From: DATBHW01 sp035307385
GTDB lineage: Bacteria > Chloroflexota > Ktedonobacteria > Ktedonobacterales > DATBGS01
Direction of reading: 5' to 3'
DNA length: 64,000 bases
Assembly: GCA_035307385.1 (NCBI GenBank)
Contig: DATGID010000074.1
Span: forward strand, 62,001-126,000
Program-made: the position numbers and the translations under genes
The notes under the pieces: model-generated
Databases searched by the model: none
What the model was told of the DNA's origin: nothing
The model's input: only the letters and a program-made list of their open reading frames with translations
Shown: one piece after another, positions 36,419-44,915 of the stretch
How positions within the stretch are numbered: the first letter of the stretch is position 1
Layout of the letters: each line of letters begins with the position of its first letter

Positions 36419-37606
36419 TTAGCCCTTTCGCACGCCGCCTTCTGGGGTGGGCGTGGGGTTAGAGAATACCGGCTGCTTAGGTTTGTGGCGGCGGATGACG
36501 ATGCCCAGGATAATTGCCATCACCAATCCGACCAGCACCAGTTCGATCAGGTGAGCCAGGCTGGCTCCCACGATGCTGATGTTCGAGACGATGGGGAAGG
36601 CATCGGGGAGAATCAAGGCCAGCACCGCCAGCAAGCCGAAAAAGCCGGTGAGGCTGTAGTAGATAAGCACAATCTGGCGCTGGGTAAAGCCGCTTGCCAG
36701 CAGCTTGTGGTGCAGATGGCGCATGTCATAGTGCATCGCGCCGCGCCCGCCGCGCATGCGCTGGAGAATCACCAGAGCAACATCCAGCACCGGAATGCCC
36801 AGCAAGAGCAGCACCGTCGTCAACTTTGCCCCGCCGATATTTGCCAGGACCGCCAGCGCTAGCCCCAGAAACATCGCTCCGCTGTCACCCATGAAGATTT
36901 TGGCGGGATTCCAGTTATGCGGCAGGAAGCCCAGCACACTGCCCGCGAAGATGCCGCAGAGGACGGCGACCAGATATTGGCCGAGCAGCACGCTCACCAC
37001 CATCAGGGCCACCGCCGCGATCATGGTAATGCCACCGGCCAGGCCGTCCAGACCATCGACGAAGTTGATGGTGTTCATCATCCCCACGGTCCAGAACCAG
37101 GTGAAGGGCAGCGCCAGCAGGAGGGGGATGTTCAGGCTCAGCACATTTTTGGCGTTGGCGAAGTGCAGCGGGTTATGCACGAAGGCGATAATCGCGCCGT
37201 GTTCCTGCGCGTTGCCAAACAGCAGACCAGGCAGGATGAGAATGACGACCGTCACGGTTTGCAGGCCAAGTTTGATGCCCGGCGGCAATCCTTTCACGTC
37301 ATCATAGGCCATCACTGCGGTGATGAAGAGCGCCGCCGGTAAAAAGCCCGCGTAGGCGAGCGCTTCATGCAGGCTGCCCGGCCAGTATACCAGCAGCCCC
37401 GTCAGCACAAAGGCCAGGAAGATGGCAACCCCACCCAGCCGGGGAACCGGGACGCGATGGACTCGACGCTCGCTTGGTTGGTCCAGCCAGCCCATGCGGC
37501 GGCTCAGCCGTCCGATGAGGCCGGTGAAGAGAAAAGACAGGACCAGCGCGAGAGCAAATCCACACAGAAGCGTCACTGCTGGAGGGATTCCCAATAGTGT
37601 CAACAC
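36419..37606 (-). CDS. Undecaprenyl-phosphate GlcNAc-1-phosphate transferase (WecA/TagO type)
   Basis: 395 residues, about eleven membrane helices. Marks of the MraY/WecA family: AYDDVKGLPPGIKLGLQ (Asp pair), NTINFVDGLDGLAGGI, HNWNPAKIFMGDSGAMFLGL and the cytoplasmic RGGRGAMHYDMRHLHHKL, which carries the HxxDxxHxH-like His cluster of WecA/TagO. It would attach GlcNAc-1-P (or similar) to undecaprenyl phosphate at the membrane, starting a polysaccharide or teichoic-like polymer. The start is GTG with AGGAG 10 bases upstream. MraY itself is less likely because of the His cluster. Confidence 0.9.
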   Translation of the reverse strand: MLTLLGIPPAVTLLCGFALALVLSFLFTGLIGRLSRRMGWLDQPSERRVHRVPVPRLGGVAIFLAFVLTGLLVYWPGSLHEALAYAGFLPAALFITAVMAYDDVKGLPPGIKLGLQTVTVVILILPGLLFGNAQEHGAIIAFVHNPLHFANAKNVLSLNIPLLLALPFTWFWTVGMMNTINFVDGLDGLAGGITMIAAVALMVVSVLLGQYLVAVLCGIFAGSVLGFLPHNWNPAKIFMGDSGAMFLGLALAVLANIGGAKLTTVLLLLGIPVLDVALVILQRMRGGRGAMHYDMRHLHHKLLASGFTQRQIVLIYYSLTGFFGLLAVLALILPDAFPIVSNISIVGASLAHLIELVLVGLVMAIILGIVIRRHKPKQPVFSNPTPTPEGGVRKG

Positions 37607-37783
37607 GAACGTTTTACTCCTGGTCAGAGAGATAGAGGCGCAGGTTGCTTACAAAGTTTTTCACATCTTCCGCGAATAATGTGCCACAAAGAAAGTCATA
37701 CTGACCCTATTACTATTAACTCTGGGGGAGTGAAATCGGTAACAGATTTTGGCCCAACCAGCACCCGCATCCCTGGCGCTCAC

Positions 37784-38920
37784 TCACTGAGAGGCGGTGC
37801 GCGGCAGCATGGCGCGGGCGGTGTCGCTGAGCGAACCGGTATTCTTGCTGACTGCCTCTTCGCCGACCATGACCAGGCCACGGGTCAGGAGTGAATCCAG
37901 CATTTTGAGCGCGTTGAACTCGCTCATGCCCGATAATTTGATGATGTCGCCCACGGTGTTGCGGCGGCCAATCACAGAAAGCACGCGCCATTCGGCCATC
38001 GGAAGCTGCATCGTGGAAAGTGTATCGGTGAGGCGCGGCGCGCGGTAGATCAAGGTGCGCAGCGACGGGATTTTGTTGCGCATCTCCAGCGATTCATCGC
38101 CCCGGCGCGAGGCTTCCAGCACCAGATGTTCGGTGCTGACGTTGACGGTGCGCTCCGGCAGCGTCAGGTCTTTATAAAAGGCAAACTGCGCCGCCTTCCA
38201 GTTGAAGAGCAGATAAATGGCCTCGCGGCCCGACGCGCCCTCGGCAAAGACATGAACGACCTCGCCGTCCACCAGGCCCATCACCGCCAGCCGCCCGCTT
38301 TCGCGCAGCAGCAGGATGCCGGAATGGCCGCCCAGTTTGAACAACTGGAAGAGATCGGCCAGCGGCACCTCTTCCACTGAGCCTTTCAGCGAGGGCAGAC
38401 AATCTTCATCAAGCAACTGCCGCAGCATGGGATTTTCGGCCAGGGGATTAAGATAGTTGATGACCCGTTGGGCCAGTAATTGAAAGTCCTGGGGGGATTT
38501 GACGGTGATGGTTCCTGGTGGACCGCCCATGCCATCGCTGCTGAAGCAGATCATGGGCACGCGCTGAAGCGAGGCGTGGCCGCCAATCTCTTGCCAGAGC
38601 GGCTGCCCATTGGAGATGCGCTGGAGGGTGCCGAGCGCGCCCGATGGCCCGAAGCGGGTTTGCGGGCTGAAGCTCTGGCTGGAGATCGCGCCCACATTCA
38701 CCAGCAGCAAGGCAAAGCCACGCCGCCGGGAGAGCGCCACCTGCACATCATCAATAGTATTTGCCAGGGCGACGACCAGCCTGGAGTCTTCCAGCGCCTC
38801 TTTGATGAGGCTAGCGATGTGTGGGCGCGTTTCCACCACAACGATGGTCGTTTGCTCGCTCATGGGATGATAGTTATGTCCCTGGGCGATCTGGTGCGCT
38901 AGAAAATCCATCGCTTGCAT
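37784..38920 (-). CDS. DUF4388 signalling protein with receiver-like domain
   Basis: About 378 residues. An N-terminal response-regulator-like fold (TIVVVETRPHIASLIKEALE, without a full phosphoacceptor Asp set), then the DUF4388 (PATAN-like) domain: LKGSVEEVPLADLFQLFKLG, SGILLLRESGRLAVMGLVDG and GREAIYLLFNWKAAQFAFYK. The C-terminal 90 residues resemble a winged helix (RRNTVGDIIKLSGMSEFNAL). Such proteins are common in Chloroflexota and myxobacteria. The start 38920 is chosen because GGGGGTG precedes it; an internal ATG at 38863 and an extension to 39028 are alternatives. Confidence 0.72.
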   Translation of the reverse strand: MQAMDFLAHQIAQGHNYHPMSEQTTIVVVETRPHIASLIKEALEDSRLVVALANTIDDVQVALSRRRGFALLLVNVGAISSQSFSPQTRFGPSGALGTLQRISNGQPLWQEIGGHASLQRVPMICFSSDGMGGPPGTITVKSPQDFQLLAQRVINYLNPLAENPMLRQLLDEDCLPSLKGSVEEVPLADLFQLFKLGGHSGILLLRESGRLAVMGLVDGEVVHVFAEGASGREAIYLLFNWKAAQFAFYKDLTLPERTVNVSTEHLVLEASRRGDESLEMRNKIPSLRTLIYRAPRLTDTLSTMQLPMAEWRVLSVIGRRNTVGDIIKLSGMSEFNALKMLDSLLTRGLVMVGEEAVSKNTGSLSDTARAMLPRTASQ

Positions 38921-39295
38921 CGTGCACCCCCGTACGAAGAGTTGTCCGCCTGACTCTGCTGCGGGAGTGAGGCGGCGTTCTGCTGCAAGTATAGCATATC
39001 CCTCTGTTGCTGCCTGCATTCCTTCCACAGACCCCCCAAAATTCCTACCTTGACGTGTTCGTCACGCTTGCTGGATTGCTAGTATGGTGTAATCCGCCCT
39101 CAGCAGAATTGCCCGGCTGCTCTAGTAAGAACACAAAGCAATGGAAGCAGAACATAGATGTGGCCTGTCCCTGCCTCTACCCGTCTCTATATGCACGTGG
39201 TATAAATCATGCATAGTGAAGGTGTAGAAGACAACCATCCGGCCCTTCTGCCAGGCGAGGCGATCAGCTTCGGCCTTGTACCAAGGAGTATCAAC
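38921..39295. other. Divergent intergenic region
   Basis: 375 bases between the DUF4388 protein and the sugar nucleotidyltransferase. It contains a TATAAA box at about 39199 but no matching -35. I see no gene, repeat or structured RNA here. Confidence 0.5.
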
Positions 39296-40465
39296 GTGAA
39301 AGCAGTGATTTTGGTAGGTGGTGAGGGGACACGCTTGCGACCGTTGACCATTCATCGGCCCAAGCCGATGCAGCCCGTCGCCAACCGCCCCTTTATAGAG
39401 CATGTCTTTCGTCACCTGAAAACGCACGGCGTGAACGATATTATTTTGAGCATGTGTTACCTGCCCGGCATTATCCAGGAATATTTTGGGGATGGGAGCG
39501 CGTTTGGCGTGCATCTGACGTATGTCACCGAGGAGCAGGCGCTGGGAACTGCCGGGGCGGTGAAGAACGCGGAAATGCAGGGCTTGTTGACCAGTGATGA
39601 GCCAGTATTTGTGTTGAACGGCGATATTCTGACTGATCTGGACCTGCGGGCCATGCTGGCTTTTCACCGCGCCCACGGCGCGCTGGGCACCATTGCGCTG
39701 ACGCCGGTGGAGGATGTGCGCGCCTACGGCCTGGTGGACTGCGATGAGTCCGGGCGGGTCCAGCGCTTTATTGAGAAGCCCAAGTCGCTGGAAGGCATTA
39801 CGACCAACCTGATCAATGCGGGCACCTATATTCTGGAGCCAGCCGCGCTGCGCCTGGTGCCGCCCAATCAGTTCTATCAATTCGAACAGGCCCTCTTTCC
39901 GCATCTTTTGCGTGAGGGCGACGCCTTGTTTGGCTATCCTTCCGAGGGCTATTGGCTGGATATTGGCACGCCAGAAAAATATAAGACGGCCAATGTCGAT
40001 ATGCTGTTAGGGCAGATTGCCGCCTGCTTCGAGGGAGAGCAGCGCGTGCAAGGGGTCTGGGTGGGGCCTGGCTGCGAGATTGACCCCAGCGCCGAATTGA
40101 TCGGGCCGGTGGTGCTGGGCAAGCGCTGCGTGGTGGGCGCAGGCGCGCGCCTGGTGGGGCCGGTGGTCCTGGGGGATGGCTGCGAAATAGGGCCAGGGGT
40201 TCATCTTGAGCGCGCTGTCCTCTGGGAGCAGGTGCGCGTTGGGCTGCCGACCTCTGAGCCGATCAAGGTCGATGCCACCATCAAGACCGATGTGACGCAG
40301 GTACGCAATAGTCTGGTGGGGACCGGTTGTACCATCGGCTCTGGCTGCCAGCTTGATGGGGTAGTGATTGCCGATCATTGCATGATTGGCTTCGGCAACA
40401 TGCTCTCGCATGGCTTGAAGCTCTGGCCGCACCGCACGCTGGAGCCGCAGACCATTACCTTCTGA
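39296..40465 (+). CDS. NDP-sugar (mannose-1-phosphate type) nucleotidyltransferase
   Basis: 389 residues. N-terminal nucleotidyltransferase: VKAVILVGGEGTRLRPLT (NTP loop), KPMQPVANRPFIEHVF, VLNGDILTDLD (Asp for metal), then EKPKSLEGITTNLINAGTYI. The C-terminal third is a left-handed beta-helix (hexapeptide motifs such as IGPVVLGKRCVVGAGARLVG), as in GDP-mannose pyrophosphorylase or GlmU-like enzymes. It would make an activated sugar for cell-surface polymers. The start is GTG (39296) with AAGGAG 7 bases upstream; a longer in-frame start at 39209 lacks a site. Exact sugar is uncertain. Confidence 0.87.
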   Translation: MKAVILVGGEGTRLRPLTIHRPKPMQPVANRPFIEHVFRHLKTHGVNDIILSMCYLPGIIQEYFGDGSAFGVHLTYVTEEQALGTAGAVKNAEMQGLLTSDEPVFVLNGDILTDLDLRAMLAFHRAHGALGTIALTPVEDVRAYGLVDCDESGRVQRFIEKPKSLEGITTNLINAGTYILEPAALRLVPPNQFYQFEQALFPHLLREGDALFGYPSEGYWLDIGTPEKYKTANVDMLLGQIAACFEGEQRVQGVWVGPGCEIDPSAELIGPVVLGKRCVVGAGARLVGPVVLGDGCEIGPGVHLERAVLWEQVRVGLPTSEPIKVDATIKTDVTQVRNSLVGTGCTIGSGCQLDGVVIADHCMIGFGNMLSHGLKLWPHRTLEPQTITF

Positions 40466-40661
40466 CTACCCGATGTCTGCCGGAGGGCGCTTCCAATGGC
40501 CCTGTGCTATAATGGGCGAAGTGAACGCAGCGCCCAGCGGCATGCTGGCAGTTCTGCGCGTATGTCGAGAAGCTGGCTGGTAGGATAGCAAGATGCGGAA
40601 ACAATCTCCAGCCGCGTAGCAGAGTGGCGCGATCTTGTGCCACATAGAGGATTACGACTGC

Positions 40662-41411
40662 ATGTATCGCTATTCCCAGCGCAATCCTGCCGATGACGAT
40701 CCTACGTGGGAAGACGACCAGCAAGGCTATGCGGGCGGGGGATATGGAGGGGGACAGATGTCAGCAGGACCGTCCCGGCGTGGAGGGCAGGGCTGGGATG
40801 ATTTCGACGCGCAGCCACCTCCGCCGCCCCGTCCGATGCGGCGCCAGCGTGCCTCGGCTTCGCGGCGGCGCGCCCATCTGGCGCGTGAGATTATCGAGAC
40901 CATTGTTCTGGCTGTCGTGATCTTTGTTGCCATTCGCTTCTCGGTCCAGACCTTCAGTGTGGAAGGGAGCAGCATGCAGCCCGGCCTGCATACGGGCGAG
41001 TATGTGCTGGTGAACAAGCTGGCCTATCTCTTTCACGGGCCGGAGCGCGGAGATGTCATCGTCTTCCACTATCCGCTGAATCCCACGCAGGACTTTATCA
41101 AACGGGTCATTGGTTTGCCTGGGGATAAGGTAGTGGTGAATCCCACCCAGGTCTATGTAAATGGCGTCCTGCTGCATGAGCCGTATATCGTCACGCCGGA
41201 AAATGTGTCCATCACCATCACGCTCAAGCCCAACGAGTATTTTGTGATGGGGGATAACCGCCCCAACAGCGACGATTCGCGCAGTTGGGGGCCGCTGCCC
41301 AAAGACTATGTTATTGGGAAGGCGACGGTGGTCTTCTGGCCGCTGAGTAATTGGGAGGTGATTCCCACCTACTCAAATGTCTTCGCCTCGGTGCCCGCGC
41401 CTTCCGCCTGA
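40662..41411 (+). CDS. lepB: Signal peptidase I
   Basis: 249 residues. Cytoplasmic N-terminus rich in Gly/Asp/Pro and then Arg (1-75), one membrane helix (about 77-95), then the periplasm-side catalytic domain: box with Ser104 in SVEGSSMQPGLHTGEYVLVN, Lys148 in QDFIKRVIGLPGDKVVV and GDNRPNSDDSRSWGPLP. It cleaves signal peptides from exported proteins such as those in this window. GAGGA lies before the ATG at 40662. A strong terminator follows. Confidence 0.95.
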   Translation: MYRYSQRNPADDDPTWEDDQQGYAGGGYGGGQMSAGPSRRGGQGWDDFDAQPPPPPRPMRRQRASASRRRAHLAREIIETIVLAVVIFVAIRFSVQTFSVEGSSMQPGLHTGEYVLVNKLAYLFHGPERGDVIVFHYPLNPTQDFIKRVIGLPGDKVVVNPTQVYVNGVLLHEPYIVTPENVSITITLKPNEYFVMGDNRPNSDDSRSWGPLPKDYVIGKATVVFWPLSNWEVIPTYSNVFASVPAPSA

Positions 41412-41432
41412 CGGCAATCAGCATATGAGCAA

Positions 41433-41470
41433 AAGAGAGAGGCCGCGCTTACGAACGCGGCCTCTCTCTT
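41433..41470. terminator. Bidirectional terminator between lepB and the MFS gene
   Basis: AAGAGAGAGGCCGCG (41433-41447) and its exact complement CGCGGCCTCTCTCTT (41456-41470), 8-base loop. The genes converge here; on the minus strand TTTT follows. Confidence 0.8.
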
Positions 41471-41491
41471 GTTGCCCGATACCCCACTTTG

Positions 41492-43201
41492 TCAGCGTTT
41501 GATCTTTTTAATATAGCGCACGGTGACGGTTCCGGCCAGGCAGTAGGCGATGAATGTGACGAACAGGAGCGTATAGCGGAAGGCGGGCGAGATGGCAAGG
41601 CTGAGCACGATGCTGCCAATGACAAAAGCAATCACCTGGGGAATGGTGAGGGCAATGTTCCAGACGCCCATATCGCGGGCGTAGCGCTCCGCCGAAGGCA
41701 GCACATCGGCTACCAGCGCCCAGTCAACGCTGAGATACGCGCCGTACCCCAGCCCAAAGATGGCCCCGGCACCCAGCGCGATAAACAGGCCCGCATTCTG
41801 GCTGAGCGTGCCGCTGACGACCAGGAAGTTGACCGCGATGAAGAGGACGGCAACGGCGGTCATCAAGCCACCAGAAAGATAGACCATGCGTTTGCGCCCA
41901 TAGCGCGTGGAAAGCCAGCCGCCAAAGAACGTGGTGAGCGCGCCCGCCAGCGTGACGACGGTGACAAAGTAGCCCGCCTGAAGTTCCTGATCTTGCCTGC
42001 CCAGCACGTCGTGGAAATAATATTGCAGGAATGCCTGAACCGTGTTGATGCCCAGCATCATCAGCAGGCGCGTGCCCACCACCCAGGCGAAATCGGGGTC
42101 GCGCTGTGGCCGGAAGTCGAAAAGCCGCGCGGCCCAGACGGTGACGATCAACAGAATCAGCATGAGCACAAGATTGATGGCGATGTTGGCCTGCTGCGCA
42201 GCGTCGCTGGCCGGTTGCCCGCTGCTCTGCGCCTGGTGCGCGCCGTTTACATCGAAGCTGAGGCCCACGCCTTGCAGCGCGGCAAGCGAGACCACCAGCA
42301 CGACGATGACCAGCGCCAGCGCCAGCGCGCCTTCGCGTAGCTGCTGGCGATAGCGCGTCAGCCAGGCTGCGCCAGCAGTTCGCGCGCCAGCGCCGCCTGC
42401 TGCCGTGTCAAGTGCGGGCGGCTGCCAGGGCCGCTCTTTGACGAGTACGATGGTCAGCAGCATCAAGACGAAGAGCACGACGGCCACCACGCTGTAGGAC
42501 ACCAAAAGCTGCCCGTTGTACGCCGAAAGCGCGGCGTGCAGCGCGCTGGCACTGGCAGCATGCAAGACGGGATCGATATGAAGCAACTGGCTGATAAAGA
42601 GCGTGCCCACGATGAGGCCCAAAGCCTGGGTGAAGCCCATAATTCCGGCGGCCAGCCCGCGCTGATCTTCGTTGACCAGATCAGGCAGGAAGGCGTGGAA
42701 GGGCGCGGCGGCGGCGTTGTTGGCGAACTGCACCAGGCAGAGCGCCAACATCAGCGTGAAGATGTTGGGCGCTGCCAGCATGAGGAATATTCCAACGATG
42801 TTGAGCAGCGTGCCGCCCAGGATGTAGGGGCGGCGTCGGCCCCAGCGGCCTGGCGTGCGGTCACTGAGCAGGCCAAAGAGCGGATTGCTGACAAGCGCCA
42901 CCAGCAGCCCGGGGCTGGAGATCAGCGCCAGGGCAACGGCTTTGTTGTTGTTGACAAAGGCGTTGAGGGCGGTTTGATCGAAGGCGTGGCTTTGCAGATA
43001 GCTGTGGGCCAGCAGCGCTTCCACCTGGCTGGGAAGAATGATGATGAGGAAGGCGGTCCAGTGGAAGGTCAAGGCCAGCCAGAAGATGCTGATGGAAATG
43101 AGGCCCCAGAGCGAGCGCCTGGGAATGGTCACCGCGCGGCCCTGGTTCGCGCCCAGCAGCGCCGCGCTGTCCGCCTGGCCTGGTGGATGATCGACGGGCA
43201 C
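41492..43201 (-). CDS. MFS transporter, GPH/SLC45-like
   Basis: About 569 residues with twelve helices and a long insert between helices 6 and 8. Motif A is GLLSDRTPGRWGRRRPYILG, matching the glycoside-pentoside-hexuronide and sucrose-transporter branch (SLC45) that moves sugars with cations. A second copy reads FGGWLSTRYGRKRMVYL. The GTG start (43201) is preferred because AGGAGG lies 8 bases upstream; an ATG at 43231 is possible. It stands alone between two terminators. Sugar unknown. Confidence 0.85.
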   Translation of the reverse strand: MPVDHPPGQADSAALLGANQGRAVTIPRRSLWGLISISIFWLALTFHWTAFLIIILPSQVEALLAHSYLQSHAFDQTALNAFVNNNKAVALALISSPGLLVALVSNPLFGLLSDRTPGRWGRRRPYILGGTLLNIVGIFLMLAAPNIFTLMLALCLVQFANNAAAAPFHAFLPDLVNEDQRGLAAGIMGFTQALGLIVGTLFISQLLHIDPVLHAASASALHAALSAYNGQLLVSYSVVAVVLFVLMLLTIVLVKERPWQPPALDTAAGGAGARTAGAAWLTRYRQQLREGALALALVIVVLVVSLAALQGVGLSFDVNGAHQAQSSGQPASDAAQQANIAINLVLMLILLIVTVWAARLFDFRPQRDPDFAWVVGTRLLMMLGINTVQAFLQYYFHDVLGRQDQELQAGYFVTVVTLAGALTTFFGGWLSTRYGRKRMVYLSGGLMTAVAVLFIAVNFLVVSGTLSQNAGLFIALGAGAIFGLGYGAYLSVDWALVADVLPSAERYARDMGVWNIALTIPQVIAFVIGSIVLSLAISPAFRYTLLFVTFIAYCLAGTVTVRYIKKIKR

Positions 43202-43305
43202 GCTTGTTCCCTCCTCAGTGCAGGCGTCCATGGCAGGCAGCGCACATCTCTGGCTCTCGCTGTGCGTATTCTAGCATGGCCTATCAGGCTCGACAAGAGA
43301 AAACG

Positions 43306-43334
43306 AGAGGCCAGAACACGCTGTTCTGGCCTCT
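43306..43334 (-). terminator. Terminator of the PsbP-like gene
   Basis: AGAGGCCAGAACA (43306-43318) and TGTTCTGGCCTCT (43322-43334), 3-base loop. On the minus strand the stem is followed by CGTTTTCTC. Confidence 0.75.
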
Positions 43335-43386
43335 GTCTGGCGCTCCAGCAGACCGGGCATCTGCCCTTCGTGAGCCTAGCGCTTCA

Positions 43387-44520
43387 CTAGCTGGCGAAGG
43401 CGAAGCTCTGCTCCATGGGCGTGAAGAATTGGGGCTTGTCCGCCGTATAGGTGCCTCCCAGTGAGGCGTAATCGATGGAGAAAACCGAGGTTTGATGGAG
43501 GGTAGCCTCGACAGTGCCGGTAGGGTTGCCGTTGTCGCCACAGGTTTCTTGCTGCCACGGCTGGCCGCCAATCACGACGGTGGTTACCGAGCCGATAGGT
43601 TTCCCGAAGATCGAACAGAGGGTGCTCAGCAAGGTGGCGATTTCCGATTGGTCTTGACCGGGTTGAACGATGATCTGAAAGATTTGCCCAGCCTGGCTCG
43701 TGAAATCTTCTTCGCCGCTTGAGCCTGACTTTGCTGTCCAGTCACCTGGATACTCAATGCTGAACTGGCTGTTGCTGAACTTCTGGAAGCCCGCTGGCAC
43801 GCTTGAGGTTGGCGAGGGGGCTACCGTGGGCGTTGAAGAGGAACCGGTGGTGCTGTTGGGTTTCTTGCCAAGCGCCAGCACGCCCACCACGCCAATGATC
43901 AGCACCACAATCACGATAATGGTGATGATGGCGATCAAGCCGCCCCGGCCTTTCTTCCTGGGTGGTGAGCTGAACGACCCACCAGGAGGAGGAAATCCGG
44001 GCTGCGGTGGATAGCCCTGGGGTGGCATGCCATACCCTGGCTGTGTTCCGCTGAACCCCGGCGGAGGGGCGCTGAAATTCGGCTGAGTCGACGGATAGCC
44101 CTGTGGCGGCGCGCCGTAGCCTGGCTGTGTTGGTGGCGGATAGCCCTGCGGCGGTGGCGTGCCGAATCCTGGCTGGGGTGGTGTGCCAAAACCCGGTTGC
44201 GGTTGAGAGCCAAAGGCAGGCTGCGGCGGGTAGCCTTGTGGCGGAGGCGTGCCAAAAGCAGGCTGCGCGGGCGGCGGCCCGAACCCTGGTTGTGGTTGAA
44301 AGCCCGCGCCTGGCGGCGGATACTGCGGCGTTGCGCCGGAACCCGCTGGCGGGTATGAAGTCGGCGCGCCAAAGTCGGGCTGTGGCGCGGGCGGAAAGGC
44401 TCCGGGCTGCTCCGGTGGCGTGGGAGTTGATCCCAGGTCAGAGGGCCTCACCCGAACGGTTGGCAATTCGTCGTCGCTGCCACCGCCTGGAGGGCCGGAT
44501 TGGAAGGAATCTGATTGCAT
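43387..44520 (-). CDS. Gly/Pro/Tyr-repeat, membrane-anchored PsbP-like protein
   Basis: 377 residues. A cytoplasmic region (1-190) made of about a dozen GYPPQPGF/GFGTPPQ-type repeats, one membrane helix (about 197-222, GRGGLIAIITIIVIVVLIIG), a Ser/Thr/Pro linker, then an exported domain beginning FSIEYPGDWTAKSGSSGEED, close to the PsbP/DUF1795-like fold. It shares its architecture and C-terminal domain with the protein at 35461. The repeats suggest a flexible or self-associating N-tail. It stands alone with its own terminator. No function known. Confidence 0.75.
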   Translation of the reverse strand: MQSDSFQSGPPGGGSDDELPTVRVRPSDLGSTPTPPEQPGAFPPAPQPDFGAPTSYPPAGSGATPQYPPPGAGFQPQPGFGPPPAQPAFGTPPPQGYPPQPAFGSQPQPGFGTPPQPGFGTPPPQGYPPPTQPGYGAPPQGYPSTQPNFSAPPPGFSGTQPGYGMPPQGYPPQPGFPPPGGSFSSPPRKKGRGGLIAIITIIVIVVLIIGVVGVLALGKKPNSTTGSSSTPTVAPSPTSSVPAGFQKFSNSQFSIEYPGDWTAKSGSSGEEDFTSQAGQIFQIIVQPGQDQSEIATLLSTLCSIFGKPIGSVTTVVIGGQPWQQETCGDNGNPTGTVEATLHQTSVFSIDYASLGGTYTADKPQFFTPMEQSFAFAS

Positions 44521-44714
44521 AACTGGTTGACCACCGGGGTAGCCCCGACGGCGCTTCCTCCTTATGAATGAGGGGTTTTGGTCTGTTGGGTGTGCTGTGA
44601 CGCCTGCTTCGACTCTAGCATGCGTACCTCGCTGGTGTCAAGTGCCTGAGCGGAACACGCCTGCAGCCCCCTGACTTTAGACATGGGGTCAAGGGCGTGC
44701 TGCCGCAGGCAGGC

Positions 44715-44744
44715 TTGACGTTTCGCCTGTTTTTATGGTATAAC
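44715..44744 (+). promoter_or_regulatory. Promoter within the IS element
   Basis: TTGACG (44715-44720) and TATAAC (44739-44744) with an 18-bp spacer. The RHH ATG (44751) is at the expected transcription start, so this message also looks leaderless. Confidence 0.55.
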
Positions 44745-44750
44745 ACTGGT

Positions 44751-44915
44751 ATGAATACAGAAGAACGCCAGCAACAAAAGATGACCTTTGTCTTGCCGCG
44801 CACGCTGATGGAACGCTTGCGGCTGCTTTCAAAGCAGCATCATCGCTCCCTGACGGGGGAGTTACTGGTTGCCATTGAAACCTACCTAAAACAGCAGGAA
44901 CAGCCGCATGACTGA
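44751..44915 (+). CDS. Ribbon-helix-helix protein encoded in front of TnpB
   Basis: 54 residues. A short charged N-tail, then KMTFVLPRTLMERLRLLSKQ and HHRSLTGELLVAIETYL: one beta-strand followed by two helices, the Arc/CopG ribbon-helix-helix DNA-binding fold. Its last 8 bases overlap the tnpB start (ATGACTGA), so translation is coupled. It may bind the element's promoter to repress tnpB. The start ATG is 7 bases after the -10 box. No toxin partner was found. A function with TnpB is inference. Confidence 0.75.
   Translation: MNTEERQQQKMTFVLPRTLMERLRLLSKQHHRSLTGELLVAIETYLKQQEQPHD

Noticed and set aside
43960..44400. Short repeated DNA units that might be a CRISPR array
   Set aside because: They are codon repeats of a Gly/Pro/Tyr-rich protein, with variable unit lengths and no spacer structure.
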